Source of the DNA: SLRI01 sp942491185
GTDB taxonomy: Bacteria > Pseudomonadota > Alphaproteobacteria > Geminicoccales > Geminicoccaceae
Reading direction: 5' to 3'
Assembly: GCA_942491185.1 (NCBI GenBank)
Contig: CALOAB010000001.1
Coordinates: 41,347-105,346 of the forward strand
Length of the DNA stretch: 64,000 nucleotides
The translations under genes and the position numbers were made by a program. Positions 44,820 through 55,984 of the stretch are shown piece after piece (the stretch's first letter is position 1; each line of letters starts with the position of its first letter). Under the pieces are notes generated by a model, which was not told the DNA's origin, made no database searches, and saw only the letters and a list, made by a program, of their open reading frames with translations.

Positions 44820-46346
44820 TCAGTCGAGTCGGGTGATCCGGCCCTCGGCCTCGCCCGACACCTTGCCGCCCAACGCGGTGACGTAGTTGACGACCGTGCT
44901 CGCCATGAGTGTGGCCGCAGCGGCGTCGATGATCACCTCGCCGTTGCCGAGGCTGCCGTAGCCATCGCCGCCGCCGAGCATGTAGTCGTTGGTGGCGACG
45001 GTGTAGCTGGCGGCCGGATCCAGAGGCGCGCCGCCGACCATGACATCGCTCACCCGCTCACCCGCGGGCTTGGACGCATCGAAGGCGAAGGTCAGGCCCG
45101 AGACCTGCGGGAACCGGCCGGCGCCATCCTCGACCTGGCTGACGCCGTTCTCGAGCGCGGCCAGCAGGTCGGCGCCACTCAGCTCGGTCAGGACGGTGGT
45201 GTTGCCGAACGGCAGCTCGGTGAGGATGTCGCGCCGGGTGAGCACGTGTCCGGCATCGTAGAGCCGGTCGCCGCGAATGCCGCCGCCGTTCGTGAGCCCG
45301 ACATCGGCGCCGGTGGCGCTGCGCATCGCATCGGCGATGAGGTTGCCGAAATTGCTTTCCTGGCTGCGGACGGAGGAGCGCTGCGTGTCGAGCTCGACCA
45401 GCGTCTCGCCGATCTCGATGTCCAGCTCCGCCGAGAGCTTGTCCTCGAACGGCTGGAGCCGCGCCAGGGCTGTTTCGTCGGCGACGTAGTCGGCGCTGTC
45501 GAGCACCCGAAACTGTGGCTGCCAGCTGACCTCGCCATCCTCGTCTCGGCTGACCGCGAGCTGGATCGCGGTGACGTAGTTGGCCTGCGAGCCGCTCTCG
45601 ACCATGGCCGTCCGGCCGTCATACATCACCCGCAGATCATGGTCGTGGCCGGTGAGCACGAGGTCGGCTGCACGGCCCCGATAGAGCGACATGTCCTCCT
45701 CGAAGCCGGTGTGGACCAGGGCCACCACGACCTCCGCGCCCTCGGCACGCAGCTTCTCCTGCATGGCGAGGCCCGTCTCCAGCACCGGCTCGAACACCGT
45801 GTCGCCAGGGCTCGCAATCTCGATCGTGTCAGGCGTGGTGAGGCCGTAGAAGCCGAACGTGACGCCCCCGATCTCCAGCATCAGGCTCTCGACCGTGCCG
45901 GGAAACAGCTCGCCGGCGGCCGTCTTCACGTTGCTGTTGATTACCGGGAAGGTCGCCTCGGCCACCCGCTCGGCCGCCACCTCGGGGCCGAAGTCGAACT
46001 CGTGGTTGCCCATGGTGAACGCCTCGAGCGGCAGCTCGTTCAGGAGCTCGATCATGTGCGCACCTTGATCGAAGCCCGAGAGCAGCGAGGGCGAGATCGC
46101 GTCGCCGGCATGCAGGAAGATCACGTTCTCCGCCTCGACGTCCTCGTCGCGGAGAATGCTGACGAGCTTGGCGTAGCCGCCGCGGCCGTCGTCGTCGCCG
46201 TAACGGTCCCAGTCGTTGACCTGCAGGATGGTGATGAAGGCGGGCGCGGTCTCGTCCGACTGGGCCGCAGCCGGCAACGCCAGGAGACCATAACCAAGCG
46301 CTGCTGCGAGGCTGAGCGCTTGAGCCGATCGCACGAATGAGGCCAT
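44820..46346 (-). CDS. Periplasmic 5'-nucleotidase/2',3'-cyclic phosphodiesterase family protein
   Basis: 508 residues from ATG 46346, with GGAG shortly upstream. Signal peptide to about residue 29 (LPAAAQS). N-terminal metallophosphoesterase domain: VNDWDRYGDD (the usual DxHG is altered to NDWDRYG), FLHAGDAISPS, FTMGNHEFDFGPE, ALVHTG and LTGHDHDL. C-terminal nucleotidase domain: SNFGNLIADAMRSATGADVG, NGGGIRGD, and VATNDYMLGGGDGYG. Splits nucleotides or cyclic nucleotides outside the membrane. The first metal-site motif departs from the D-x-H pattern, which could affect one metal. It stands alone and is divergent from dnaB. Confidence 0.88.
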   Translation of the reverse strand: MASFVRSAQALSLAAALGYGLLALPAAAQSDETAPAFITILQVNDWDRYGDDDGRGGYAKLVSILRDEDVEAENVIFLHAGDAISPSLLSGFDQGAHMIELLNELPLEAFTMGNHEFDFGPEVAAERVAEATFPVINSNVKTAAGELFPGTVESLMLEIGGVTFGFYGLTTPDTIEIASPGDTVFEPVLETGLAMQEKLRAEGAEVVVALVHTGFEEDMSLYRGRAADLVLTGHDHDLRVMYDGRTAMVESGSQANYVTAIQLAVSRDEDGEVSWQPQFRVLDSADYVADETALARLQPFEDKLSAELDIEIGETLVELDTQRSSVRSQESNFGNLIADAMRSATGADVGLTNGGGIRGDRLYDAGHVLTRRDILTELPFGNTTVLTELSGADLLAALENGVSQVEDGAGRFPQVSGLTFAFDASKPAGERVSDVMVGGAPLDPAASYTVATNDYMLGGGDGYGSLGNGEVIIDAAAATLMASTVVNYVTALGGKVSGEAEGRITRLD

Positions 46347-46536
46347 GTCTTTACTCCGCTGGAGATCTGTGTCCGCTATAGCAGCCGCAGCGATTCTGTC
46401 AGCCGGTAAAGACGTCGGCGTGACAGGGTCGAGCGCGCCTGCTTGGCGTCGAGTTGTCCCCGTTGTTTTCGCGTTATCCGCAAGAATCTGCCATCCGAAT
46501 GCTCGCGCCTGGAGGCTGCTGTGATATGCAGCCGGC

Positions 46537-48045
<1,509 letters not shown>

Positions 48046-48059
48046 CGGGCCGGCACCGG

Positions 48060-49148
48060 ATGCCTGAAACCGTCCTGCACGTCGATCTCGGCGCCATCGC
48101 CGCCAACTACGCGACGCTTCAGGCTTTGGCCCCCAACAGCGAGGTCGCGGGCGTCGTCAAGGCCGATGCCTACGGGCTGGGCGCCGCCGCCGTGGCGCCG
48201 GTGCTCTGGCAGGCCGGCTGCCGCACCTTCTTCACGGCCAAGCTCGCCGAGGCGACAGCCCTTCGCCTGGTCCTGCCCGAGGCCGTCATCTACGTGCTGG
48301 AAGGCCTGGCCGAAGCCGAGATCGCCACATTCGTCGAAGCCAAATTGCGCCCGGTGCTCAACCAGCCGGTAGAACTGGAGCTCTGGGCGGCCGCTGCCGG
48401 GCGGGCCGGGCGCCGGCTCGAAGCCGCATTGCAGCTGGAAACCGGCATGTGCCGGATGGGCATGGCCGAGACGGATCTCGCAGGCCTGAGCCCGGACTCG
48501 CTCGCCGCCATCGACCTGACCCTCGTGCTCAGCCACCTCGGTAGCGCCGACGAGCCGTCCAGCCCGCGGAACGCGGCGCAGCTCGCGCGATTTCAGGCGC
48601 TCGCCACCCGATTGCCGGCGGCACCGCTCAGCCTCGCCAACTCGTCGGGCTGCTTTTTGGGTGCCGCCTACCATTTCGCAATGGTCCGACCCGGGGCGGC
48701 ACTCTACGGCATCAATCCGACGCCTGGACGGCCCAACCCGATGCGGCCGGTGGTCCGGATCGAGGCGCCGGTGCTGCGGGTGCTGTCGCTTGACGCCCCT
48801 TGCGCTGTCGGCTACGGCGCAACCTACACGGCCGACCACGGCGCACGTATCGCCACAATTGGCATTGGCTACGCGGACGGCTTGCCACGCTCGGCGGGCA
48901 ATGCCGCCAAGGCCCTCATCCGGGGACAATTGGTCCCCATTGTCGGGCGGATTTCCATGGACCTGACGACGCTCGACGTGAGCGGGCTGGCCGAGGACCA
49001 AGTGGCCATCGGCACGCCGGTCACGCTCCTCGCCGACGCTTTTGATGTCGATGCCACGGCAGCAGCCGCGGGCACCATCGGCTATGAGCTCCTGACCCAC
49101 CTCGGCCGGCGCTTTCGCCGCAACTACACGCTGCCGGGCAACCCATGA
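48060..49148 (+). CDS. alr: Alanine racemase
   Basis: 362-residue PLP enzyme producing D-alanine for peptidoglycan. PLP lysine in VAGVVKADAYGLGA (about residue 37); catalytic Tyr in VGYGATYTADHGARIATIGI; LETGMCRMGM and NSSGCFLG blocks are standard. Slightly short for the family but complete. Starts 15 bases after dnaB and overlaps the mlaE-type gene by four bases. Confidence 0.95.
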   Translation: MPETVLHVDLGAIAANYATLQALAPNSEVAGVVKADAYGLGAAAVAPVLWQAGCRTFFTAKLAEATALRLVLPEAVIYVLEGLAEAEIATFVEAKLRPVLNQPVELELWAAAAGRAGRRLEAALQLETGMCRMGMAETDLAGLSPDSLAAIDLTLVLSHLGSADEPSSPRNAAQLARFQALATRLPAAPLSLANSSGCFLGAAYHFAMVRPGAALYGINPTPGRPNPMRPVVRIEAPVLRVLSLDAPCAVGYGATYTADHGARIATIGIGYADGLPRSAGNAAKALIRGQLVPIVGRISMDLTTLDVSGLAEDQVAIGTPVTLLADAFDVDATAAAAGTIGYELLTHLGRRFRRNYTLPGNP

Positions 49149-49921
49149 CCAATCCCTTGCAAGTCATCGGGGCGGCGGTGATCGCTGTCTGCCAGTCGAT
49201 CGGCCGCATCATGCTGTTTGCCGGACGGGCAATCGGCAACGGCATCGTTGGACCCTTCTACGGCCGCCAGCTCGTCCGGCAGCTGATCGAGATCGGCTAC
49301 TACTCGCTGCCGGTCGTGGGCCTGACGGCCATCTTCACCGGCATGGTGCTGGCGCTGCAGAGCTACACCGGCTTTCAACGCTTCCAGGCGCAGAGCGCTA
49401 TTCCGACCATCGTCGTGCTCTCGGTCGTCCGCGAGCTGGGGCCGGTGCTGGCCGGCCTCATGGTCGCGGGCCGGGTGGGCGCTGCCATGGCGGCCGAGCT
49501 CGGCACCATGCGGGTCACCGAGCAGATCGACGCGCTGGCCACCCTCTCGACCGATCCGATGCGCTACCTCGTCTTCCCCAGGCTCATCGCCGGGCTTATC
49601 GCGCTGCCGCTGCTGGTCATCGTCGCCAACATCATCGGCGTCATGGGCGGCTTTCTGGTCAGCGTCTACAAGCTCGGATTCAGCCCTTATGACTACCTCA
49701 ACCGCACCTTCGATTACCTGGAGACCATGGACGTCGTCTCCGGCCTGGTGAAGGCAGGCGTCTTCGGCTTCATCATCGCACTCATGGGCTGCTACCACGG
49801 CTACAACAGCGAAGGCGGTGCCCAGGGCGTCGGCATGGCGACCACGCGCGCCGTGGTCTCGGCCTCGATCTTGATCCTCACCGCCAACTACTTCGTCACC
49901 GAAGCGTTCTTCAGCCGATGA
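49145..49921 (+). CDS. mlaE: MlaE-type ABC permease (phospholipid transport)
   Basis: 258-residue MlaE/YrbE permease with about five TM spans. Signature blocks: YYSLPVVGLTAIFTGMVLAL, ELGPVLAGLMVAGRVGAAMA, ELGTMRVTEQIDALATLSTD and FGFIIALMGCYHGYNSEGGA. With the ATPase it would move phospholipids between inner and outer membranes. Overlaps alr upstream and the ATPase gene downstream by four bases each, so translation is coupled. No MlaD (MCE) gene follows in the window. Confidence 0.92.
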   Translation: MTNPLQVIGAAVIAVCQSIGRIMLFAGRAIGNGIVGPFYGRQLVRQLIEIGYYSLPVVGLTAIFTGMVLALQSYTGFQRFQAQSAIPTIVVLSVVRELGPVLAGLMVAGRVGAAMAAELGTMRVTEQIDALATLSTDPMRYLVFPRLIAGLIALPLLVIVANIIGVMGGFLVSVYKLGFSPYDYLNRTFDYLETMDVVSGLVKAGVFGFIIALMGCYHGYNSEGGAQGVGMATTRAVVSASILILTANYFVTEAFFSR

Positions 49922-50688
49922 GCGAACCCCGACCCAAGATCAAGATTCGCGGGCTCACCAAGAGCTTCGGCAGCAACCACGTGCTGCGCAACCTCGATCT
50001 CGATGTGCCGGACGAGCGCTCGGTCGTGGTGATCGGCGGCTCCGGCACCGGCAAATCGGTGCTCTTGAAGTGCATCTTGGGCCTGCTCGAGCCCGATTCC
50101 GGCTCGATCCAGATCGACGGCGAGGAGGTCGTGGGCGCCGGCGGCAAGGAGCTGCAGGCGATGCGCAGCAAGATCGGCATGCTGTTCCAGGGTGCCGCAC
50201 TCTTCGACAGCCTGCCGGTCTGGGAGAATGTCGCCTTCGGCCTGCTCGCGACCAGCCGCCTGGACCGCAAGGAGGCCAGGGACAAGGCGATCGAGACGCT
50301 GAAGAAGGTGGGTCTACAGCCCGCGGTCGCCGACCTCTACCCAGCCGAGCTGTCGGGCGGCATGAAGAAGCGCGCCGGCCTCGCGCGCGCCATCTGCACC
50401 GCACCTGAGATCATCTTTTTCGACGAGCCGACCACCGGCCTCGATCCCATCATGTCGGACGTCATCAACGATTTGATCCGTGCTTGTGTCTCCGAGCTCG
50501 GCGCCACCGCGCTCTCGATCACCCACGACATGGGCAGCGTGCGCAAGATCGCCGACCGCGTGGCCATGCTCTACGAGGGCCGTATCGTCTGGGAAGGCCC
50601 GGTCGAGAGCATCGACGCCAGCGGCGACCCGCATGTCGACCAGTTCATCAACGGCAAGGCCGAGGGCCCGATCAAGGTCGGCGCCTGA
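49918..50688 (+). CDS. mlaF: MlaF-type ABC ATPase (phospholipid transport)
   Basis: 256 residues. Walker A IGGSGTGKSVLLKCILGLLE (about 40-59), Q-loop MLFQGAALFDSLPVWENVAF (typical MlaF insertion-free loop), signature ELSGGMKKRAGLARAI, Walker B IIFFDEPTTGLDP, and H-loop ALSITHDMGS. Partner of the upstream MlaE permease. The usual next genes (MCE-domain mlaD, or radA in many relatives) are replaced by two unknown membrane proteins after about 290 bases. Confidence 0.93.
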   Translation: MSEPRPKIKIRGLTKSFGSNHVLRNLDLDVPDERSVVVIGGSGTGKSVLLKCILGLLEPDSGSIQIDGEEVVGAGGKELQAMRSKIGMLFQGAALFDSLPVWENVAFGLLATSRLDRKEARDKAIETLKKVGLQPAVADLYPAELSGGMKKRAGLARAICTAPEIIFFDEPTTGLDPIMSDVINDLIRACVSELGATALSITHDMGSVRKIADRVAMLYEGRIVWEGPVESIDASGDPHVDQFINGKAEGPIKVGA

Positions 50689-50976
50689 GCGGCAGTCTCC
50701 GTCGGCCCTAGTGCCGCTCGGCTCTGCGCCACTACCGCAGCGAGCTCCCGAAACTCTCTGCGCCGGGCGACACTCTGACGACAAGCTGCAGCGTTCTGGG
50801 ATTGCGAGGCCGGATGTAGCTCTCGTGGCGCCATTGCCTCGGGACGTCCTGGCGTAAATTGCGAGCGTTAACAGGTTCTTGTGATTTGTGGCGTAGCCTG
50901 GGCAGAGCGTGGCGGCACTCACCGCCTCATCCAATAGATGCCGTCTGGGCTCAGCCGAGGGAAACAACGTCAGCCG

Positions 50977-51693
50977 ATGACACCTTCTTTGGCAACGCCG
51001 CTGACGCGATTAGCCGTGCCGGCCTTCCGCCGCGTAGTGGTCGGCCTCCTGTCGATCGACGCATTGCTGCTGCTGGCGCCGGTTGTCGCCGCCGCCCTCG
51101 TCTATCTGGGTGTGCTCGACAACGTGCCGCGCCAGCTCAGAATTCAGCCGGTCTGGGGCCTGCCCAGCCTATTCATCTATCTCAAATGGTTGCTCATCTC
51201 GATTTTCCTGGCAACGGCGTGGCGGTCAAACGGTGAGCCACTGCTGCTCAGCCTCGCTTTGATCTTCGCTCTTCTGCTGATCGACGACAGCCTCGAGCTG
51301 CACGAGCGGCTCGGCACGGTGGTCAAGGACAGTTTCGGCTACACACCGGCATTCGGCCTGCGGGGCGACGATCTTGGCGAGCTGACGATCTGGGCGATCA
51401 TCGGTGTGATGGCGTTCGCCGTCTTCGCCCTCGGCTACTGGCGCTCCTCACCCGAAGGACGACGCATCGGCCACGTCTTTCTTCTCGGCATCGCCGGCCT
51501 CGCCGCCTTTGGCATCGTCGTCGACATGATCGGCGTCCTGGTCCACGACCTCGGCGAAGGTTTGGTCAACCGCTTTGTGCGCTCCTTCTTTGATTATCTG
51601 GAGGATGGCGGCGAGCTTGCGGTCGCGTCGCTCTTGCTGGCCTTCGCGTTCACCATCTGGCGACATCACACTCCAACGGCCGCTGCTGTCTAA
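50977..51693 (+). CDS. Unrecognised polytopic membrane protein (paralog 1)
   Basis: 238 residues from ATG 50977 (a start at 50938 would add 13 polar residues). Six or so hydrophobic spans. Shares with the next gene the blocks SLALIFALLLIDDSLELHER, GLRGDDLGELTIWAI, GHVFLLGIAGLAAFGIVVD and YLEDGGELAVASLLLAFAFT. Intramembrane acidic and His residues (IDDSLxxHE and EDGGE) are the most conserved, suggesting a catalytic or ion-binding site. No known family recognised. Probably co-duplicated with 51889-52620. Confidence 0.7.
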   Translation: MTPSLATPLTRLAVPAFRRVVVGLLSIDALLLLAPVVAAALVYLGVLDNVPRQLRIQPVWGLPSLFIYLKWLLISIFLATAWRSNGEPLLLSLALIFALLLIDDSLELHERLGTVVKDSFGYTPAFGLRGDDLGELTIWAIIGVMAFAVFALGYWRSSPEGRRIGHVFLLGIAGLAAFGIVVDMIGVLVHDLGEGLVNRFVRSFFDYLEDGGELAVASLLLAFAFTIWRHHTPTAAAV

Positions 51694-51888
51694 CGCGCAA
51701 CTCAAGCCGTCGGCCAGCTAGGCGGTCAGAACAGCAACGCCTCGTCCATGGAGGCCGCCAAGAAGGTCTCGTCACACTATCGTGCCGACCGCCGCCGATT
51801 GAGGGCCCGAATGCCCGGTAAGCCTTTGGTGGAAATTGGTTAATCGCCGTATCTCTCGTCGGCTGAACGCGCTAACGGAGCCTCGGTC

Positions 51889-52620
51889 TTGTCTGCCTCA
51901 CCCCTCTTTTCGAGCCGCAAGGCGTTTTGGCAAGCGGCCGTCGTGCTGCTGGCCATCGATCTCGCTTTGCTGCTCGCCTATGTCCTCGTCTACCTGCTCA
52001 AGAGCCTGGGGCTCCTCGCGGCGGCACCCGACCTGCTGCGCATCGAGACCCAGTGGGGGCTGGGCAGCGTGCTCATGTATCTCAAGTGGCTGGCGATCAT
52101 CGGCCTCTTGAGCCTGTCGTGGCGGCAGTTGCGCGAGCCGCTGCTCTTGAGCCTGGCCCTGATCTTCCTCTTTTTTCTGATCGACGATTCGCTCGGTATT
52201 CACGAGTGGATCGGCACCGAGCTGATGCGGCAGCTCGGTCTCGAGGGTGCCTGGGGGCTGCGCGGCAACGACTTCGGCAAGCTTACCTTCTGGGCGCTCG
52301 CCGGCGGCGCCTGCCTCGTCGTCTTTCTCGTCGGCTACGTGCTGTCGAACCAGCGGACACGGCGGCTCGGCCAGCTCTTCCTGCTCGGCATTGCCGGGTT
52401 GGTGCTGGTCGGCATCGGCATCGACCTCGTGGGCGTGCTGGCCAAGCAGCTCGACGCCGGATTTGTCGGCCGCGCCGTGCGCTTCGGCCTGCGCACCGCC
52501 GAGGATGGCGGCGAGATGATCCTGGGCTCGCTGCTGCTGGCGCTCGCCTACGCCATCTTCAAGGACCTCCCGGCGACCATCGCCGCCGCCGATTGGCGCA
52601 GCGCCTACAGAGCCGCCTGA
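51889..52620 (+). CDS. Unrecognised polytopic membrane protein (paralog 2)
   Basis: 243 residues from a TTG at 51889 (weak start evidence). Same architecture as its neighbour: a hydrophobic N-terminus AVVLLAIDLALLLAYVLVYL, then LLLSLALIFLFFLIDDSLGIHEWIGT, GLRGNDFGKLTFWALAGG, LFLLGIAGLVLVGIGIDLVG and RTAEDGGEMILGSLLLALAY. Identity to paralog 1 is patchy and highest around these blocks, so the duplication is old. Function unknown. Confidence 0.7.
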   Translation: MSASPLFSSRKAFWQAAVVLLAIDLALLLAYVLVYLLKSLGLLAAAPDLLRIETQWGLGSVLMYLKWLAIIGLLSLSWRQLREPLLLSLALIFLFFLIDDSLGIHEWIGTELMRQLGLEGAWGLRGNDFGKLTFWALAGGACLVVFLVGYVLSNQRTRRLGQLFLLGIAGLVLVGIGIDLVGVLAKQLDAGFVGRAVRFGLRTAEDGGEMILGSLLLALAYAIFKDLPATIAAADWRSAYRAA

Positions 52621-52626
52621 GTGTGC

Positions 52627-53442
52627 TCAGGCAAAGCTTGCCTGAACGACATGGCCCTGGATCTTGCCGCTCACCGGACCAAGCCCGCAAAGGCGGGCGA
52701 TCGCTGCTTCGGCGTGGTCGGTGGCGCGGGCGAGGGCGTCGGCATCCCTGCTCTCGATCTCGTTGCGCAGCGGGGTCCCCATGCAATAGGCCATGGCAGG
52801 ATGGCGGGCCGCCGGCGCCTCGCTCGACATTGTCACCGTCTCGATCACCACATCGGTGAAGCCGGCCTCGCGCAGATCCGCCTCGATCACCGCCCGGTCC
52901 GCGTAGCCGTGCGGCGTTCGGGCGAGAAATCGCGGCGGATCATCCGGAAACAAGACCGCCAGCGCCGACGTGACCAGATCGGCGAAGAGATTGTCCTCGA
53001 TCTGGTCCCAAACATTGAAGAGAAAGCAGCCACCCGGCTTCAGCACGCGGCGGGTCTCGCGAAAGGCGCCGATCTTGTCCGGAAAGAACATGACGCCGAA
53101 CTGGCAGCAGGCCTTGTCGAACGCTTGGTCGTCGAACGGCAACGCGGCGGCGTCAGCCTGGCGCCACTCGAGGCGCGGGTCGGCGCCCTGCCGGCTCTTG
53201 GCGTGATCGAGCATCGGCTGATTGAGATCGCTCACGACGTAACGTGCCCGCTCTCCCAGTAGCGGAGCGAGCGCCCGCGCGACGACACCGCTGCCGGCCG
53301 CGGTCTCCAAGACATCGAGCGGCATATCCGTCGCCGTGCGCCCAGCCAGATCCCTGGCGAACGCCTCGAAGATCAATGGTACCAAGTAGGCATCGTAGAA
53401 CTCGGGAATCGATCCCGAAAATTTTTTGTCGCTCTCGGTCAT
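52627..53442 (-). CDS. Class I SAM-dependent methyltransferase
   Basis: 271 residues from ATG 53442; upstream in-frame sequence is not conserved. Rossmann motif I is LDVLETAAGSGVVARALAPL, motif II VVSDLNQPMLDHAKS, then WRQADAAALPFDDQAFDKAC, VMFFPDKIGAFRETRRVLKP and GGCFLFNVWDQI. This is the UbiE/ArsM-like Methyltransf_11 group; the substrate is unknown. Convergent with the membrane paralog and divergent from the MFS gene. Confidence 0.88.
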   Translation of the reverse strand: MTESDKKFSGSIPEFYDAYLVPLIFEAFARDLAGRTATDMPLDVLETAAGSGVVARALAPLLGERARYVVSDLNQPMLDHAKSRQGADPRLEWRQADAAALPFDDQAFDKACCQFGVMFFPDKIGAFRETRRVLKPGGCFLFNVWDQIEDNLFADLVTSALAVLFPDDPPRFLARTPHGYADRAVIEADLREAGFTDVVIETVTMSSEAPAARHPAMAYCMGTPLRNEIESRDADALARATDHAEAAIARLCGLGPVSGKIQGHVVQASFA

Positions 53443-53698
53443 GCTCGATTGCCTCCCCGCAACGGCTGCCTCGTCGATCACTCTAGGTGACTGACGCCGA
53501 TCTAGCCATGTCGCGGATCGGGCACCAGCGACGCCCGGCAGCGGCAAGATCCAGCCGTGGACTGGGCGAGACCTCTCTCGCGCCGACCGGCGCACGGCCA
53601 GCGCCTCGCCACCAGCCCAGCCCCTCTTCTTGCCACATGCTGCATTTTCACGCAGGCGGGTGTGAATCGGGGCTTGGCGGCCGTCTTCGGGCGGGCGT

Positions 53699-54988
53699 AT
53701 GGGATCTGGTGAGGGTTGCCCTCGCTTTCGCCAGGATTGCAGGGTGTTCGAGCGCTCCATTCCCGAGTGGTTGCGGCATGCGCCGGTCCCGAGCATTCGG
53801 GGCTTTGCGATGCTGTCGGCGCTGGAGGCGATGATCCGAGGGTTTCTCGTCTCGGTGTTCCCCTTGGCCATGTTTCGGGCGTTCGGCGACGCGGCGCTCG
53901 TGTCGAAGCTCTATTTCCTGGTCGGCGTGGCCTCGCTGGTTGCCGGGCTCCTGGTGCCCTGGCTGACGCGGTATCTGCCGCGGCGCTGGATGTACACGGC
54001 CGGCGTCGGGCTGGCGCTCGCCGGCTGCGGGCTGGGTGCGCTGGGCGGGCAGTGGGTACTGCCGGCGCTCTTGTGCAGCACGATGGCCACGGCGACCATC
54101 TTCGTCTGCTTCAACGCCTACGTGCTGGACTACATCGCCCGGGCCGATCTCGGCCGCAACGAGACGCTTCGGATGTTCTATTCGGCCGTGGCTTGGAGCG
54201 TCGGACCGGTGACCGGGGTCTGGCTGATGGAGCTCTGGGAGCCGGCGCCGTTCCTCGTCTCCGGGCTGTTCGCCTCGATCCTGCTCGTCGTCTTCTGGGT
54301 GATGCGGCTCGGCAACGGCAAGCTCGTGGTGCGGGCCAGGGGACCGGCGCCCAACCCGCTGGCCTATCTCGGCCGGTTCTTCGCCCAGCCGCGGCTGATC
54401 GCCGGCTGGCTCTTTGCCGTGCTCCGCTCCTGCGGCTGGTGGGTCTATGTCGTCTACCTGCCGATTTTCGCGGTGCAGTCGGGCCTGAGCGACCAGCTCG
54501 GCGGCACGGCCCTGTCGCTCACCAACGCGCTCCTCTTCACCACGCCCTTGATGCTGCGCTGGATGCAGGCGCACACCGTGCGGGCGACGCTGCGGCTGGG
54601 CTTCTTCATGGCGGGGCTGGCCTTCGCGCTGGCCGCGCTCCTCTCGCCCCTGCCGTGGGCCGCGGTGCTGCTGCTGATGAGCGGCTCGGCCTTCCTCATC
54701 CTGCTCGACATCGCCGGCGGGCTGCCCTTCCTGATGGCCGTGAAGCCCGCCGAGCGCACCGAGATGAGCGCCGTCTACTCCAGCTTCCGCGACGTCTCCG
54801 GCATCGTCACGCCAGGGGCCGCCTGGCTCGTGCTGCTTGTGGCCCCGCTGCCCGGCATCTTCGCGCTCGTCGGCTGCGGTCTCTTCGCCATGTGGGCGCT
54901 GGCCGGCCGGCTGCACCCGCTCTTGGGCGTCGCCAGCCCCGACCGCCTGGCCGCGCGCCTCGCCCGACGGCCCCGCCCCGCCGAGTGA
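53699..54988 (+). CDS. Major facilitator superfamily transporter
   Basis: About 429 residues with twelve hydrophobic spans. The conserved part starts at FERSIPEWLRHAPVPSIRGF, so a GTG at 53744 is an alternative start. Loop 2-3 has the PWLTRYLPRRWMYTAG basic stretch of MFS carriers; a charged motif EMSAVYSSFRDVSGIVTPGA lies near TM10-11. The substrate cannot be inferred. Convergent with the amino-acid ABC permease. Confidence 0.8.
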   Translation: MGSGEGCPRFRQDCRVFERSIPEWLRHAPVPSIRGFAMLSALEAMIRGFLVSVFPLAMFRAFGDAALVSKLYFLVGVASLVAGLLVPWLTRYLPRRWMYTAGVGLALAGCGLGALGGQWVLPALLCSTMATATIFVCFNAYVLDYIARADLGRNETLRMFYSAVAWSVGPVTGVWLMELWEPAPFLVSGLFASILLVVFWVMRLGNGKLVVRARGPAPNPLAYLGRFFAQPRLIAGWLFAVLRSCGWWVYVVYLPIFAVQSGLSDQLGGTALSLTNALLFTTPLMLRWMQAHTVRATLRLGFFMAGLAFALAALLSPLPWAAVLLLMSGSAFLILLDIAGGLPFLMAVKPAERTEMSAVYSSFRDVSGIVTPGAAWLVLLVAPLPGIFALVGCGLFAMWALAGRLHPLLGVASPDRLAARLARRPRPAE

Positions 54989-55001
54989 GCCTAGCAGGCT
55001 G

Positions 55002-55889
55002 CTAGCTCGATGCGCGCTTGCGCTCGAGCTGGCGAAACAGCAGCGACAGCGGCCAGCAGATGGCGAAGTAGAGGGCGCCGATGGTCAGCCAGATCTCGAA
55101 GGTGCGCTGGGTGGTCACCACGGTTTGGCTGGCCATGAAGGTCAGCTCCTGGATGGCGATCAGCGAGACGATCGAGCTGTCCTTGACCAGGCTGATGAAC
55201 TGGTTGGCCAAGGGCGGGGCGGTGTTGCGGATGGCCTGTGGCAGGATGATGAAGCGCATCCGATCGAGCCTGGAGAGGCCGAGACTGGAGGAGGCCTCCC
55301 ACTGGCCCCTGGGGATCGACTGGATGCCGCCGCGAATGATCTCGGCGACATAGGCGCCCTCGAACATCGCCAGCACGATGACGCCCGAGAGGAACGCTTC
55401 GATGAGCTTGCGATCGCCGAAGAAGAGCTCGAACCAGTAGCGCTGGTCGACCGGCAGGTTGCGCGCATAATCGCCGATCCCGAGCAACGGCATGATCTGC
55501 GAGCTCAAGAAGAAATAGAAGACGAAGATGAAGACCAGCGGCGGCACGTTGCGAATGATCTCGACATAGGTGCGGCCGACCAGGCGCGCGAAGAGGCCGC
55601 GCGAGATGCGGCAGAGCGCGATCAGGAGGCCGACGATGGCTGCCGCGATCGAGGCATAGAAGGTGAGCCGGAGCGTCACCATCAAGCCCTGGCTCAGAAG
55701 ATGCGGGATGATCGAGCCAGTGTCGGGGTCGGTGCGGAAGAACAGGCTGGGCACGATGGCCCAGTCCCAGTTGTAGACGAGAGCGGTGTTGGCGCGCCAG
55801 GCGAGCCAGCCGAAGAGTGCCACGAGGCCGGCCAGGATCACGAGATCCAGCCAGCCATAGCGCAGCTTGCGGTCGTCACCCGGCCACAT
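55002..55889 (-). CDS. Polar amino-acid ABC permease (second)
   Basis: 295 residues, HisM/GltK/AapM-type. EAA loop around SIPRGQWEASSSLGLSRLDR with MRFIILPQAIRNTAPPLANQ, plus LTFYASIAAAIVGLLIALCR and IRNVPPLVFIFVFYFFLSSQ are standard. The extended first periplasmic loop (about 50-65) and large middle loop resemble AapQ/BztB permeases. Third gene of a permease-SBP-permease operon with no ATPase gene beside it. Confidence 0.9.
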   Translation of the reverse strand: MWPGDDRKLRYGWLDLVILAGLVALFGWLAWRANTALVYNWDWAIVPSLFFRTDPDTGSIIPHLLSQGLMVTLRLTFYASIAAAIVGLLIALCRISRGLFARLVGRTYVEIIRNVPPLVFIFVFYFFLSSQIMPLLGIGDYARNLPVDQRYWFELFFGDRKLIEAFLSGVIVLAMFEGAYVAEIIRGGIQSIPRGQWEASSSLGLSRLDRMRFIILPQAIRNTAPPLANQFISLVKDSSIVSLIAIQELTFMASQTVVTTQRTFEIWLTIGALYFAICWPLSLLFRQLERKRASS

Positions 55890-55984
55890 GAAGGCGCGTG
55901 TCCCAGCTCGGCATCGGACCGCGGCGATACGAGCCGCCGCGGACCGATGCCTCTTGCGTTGGAGCTTCGATCAGATGTGCCGGA

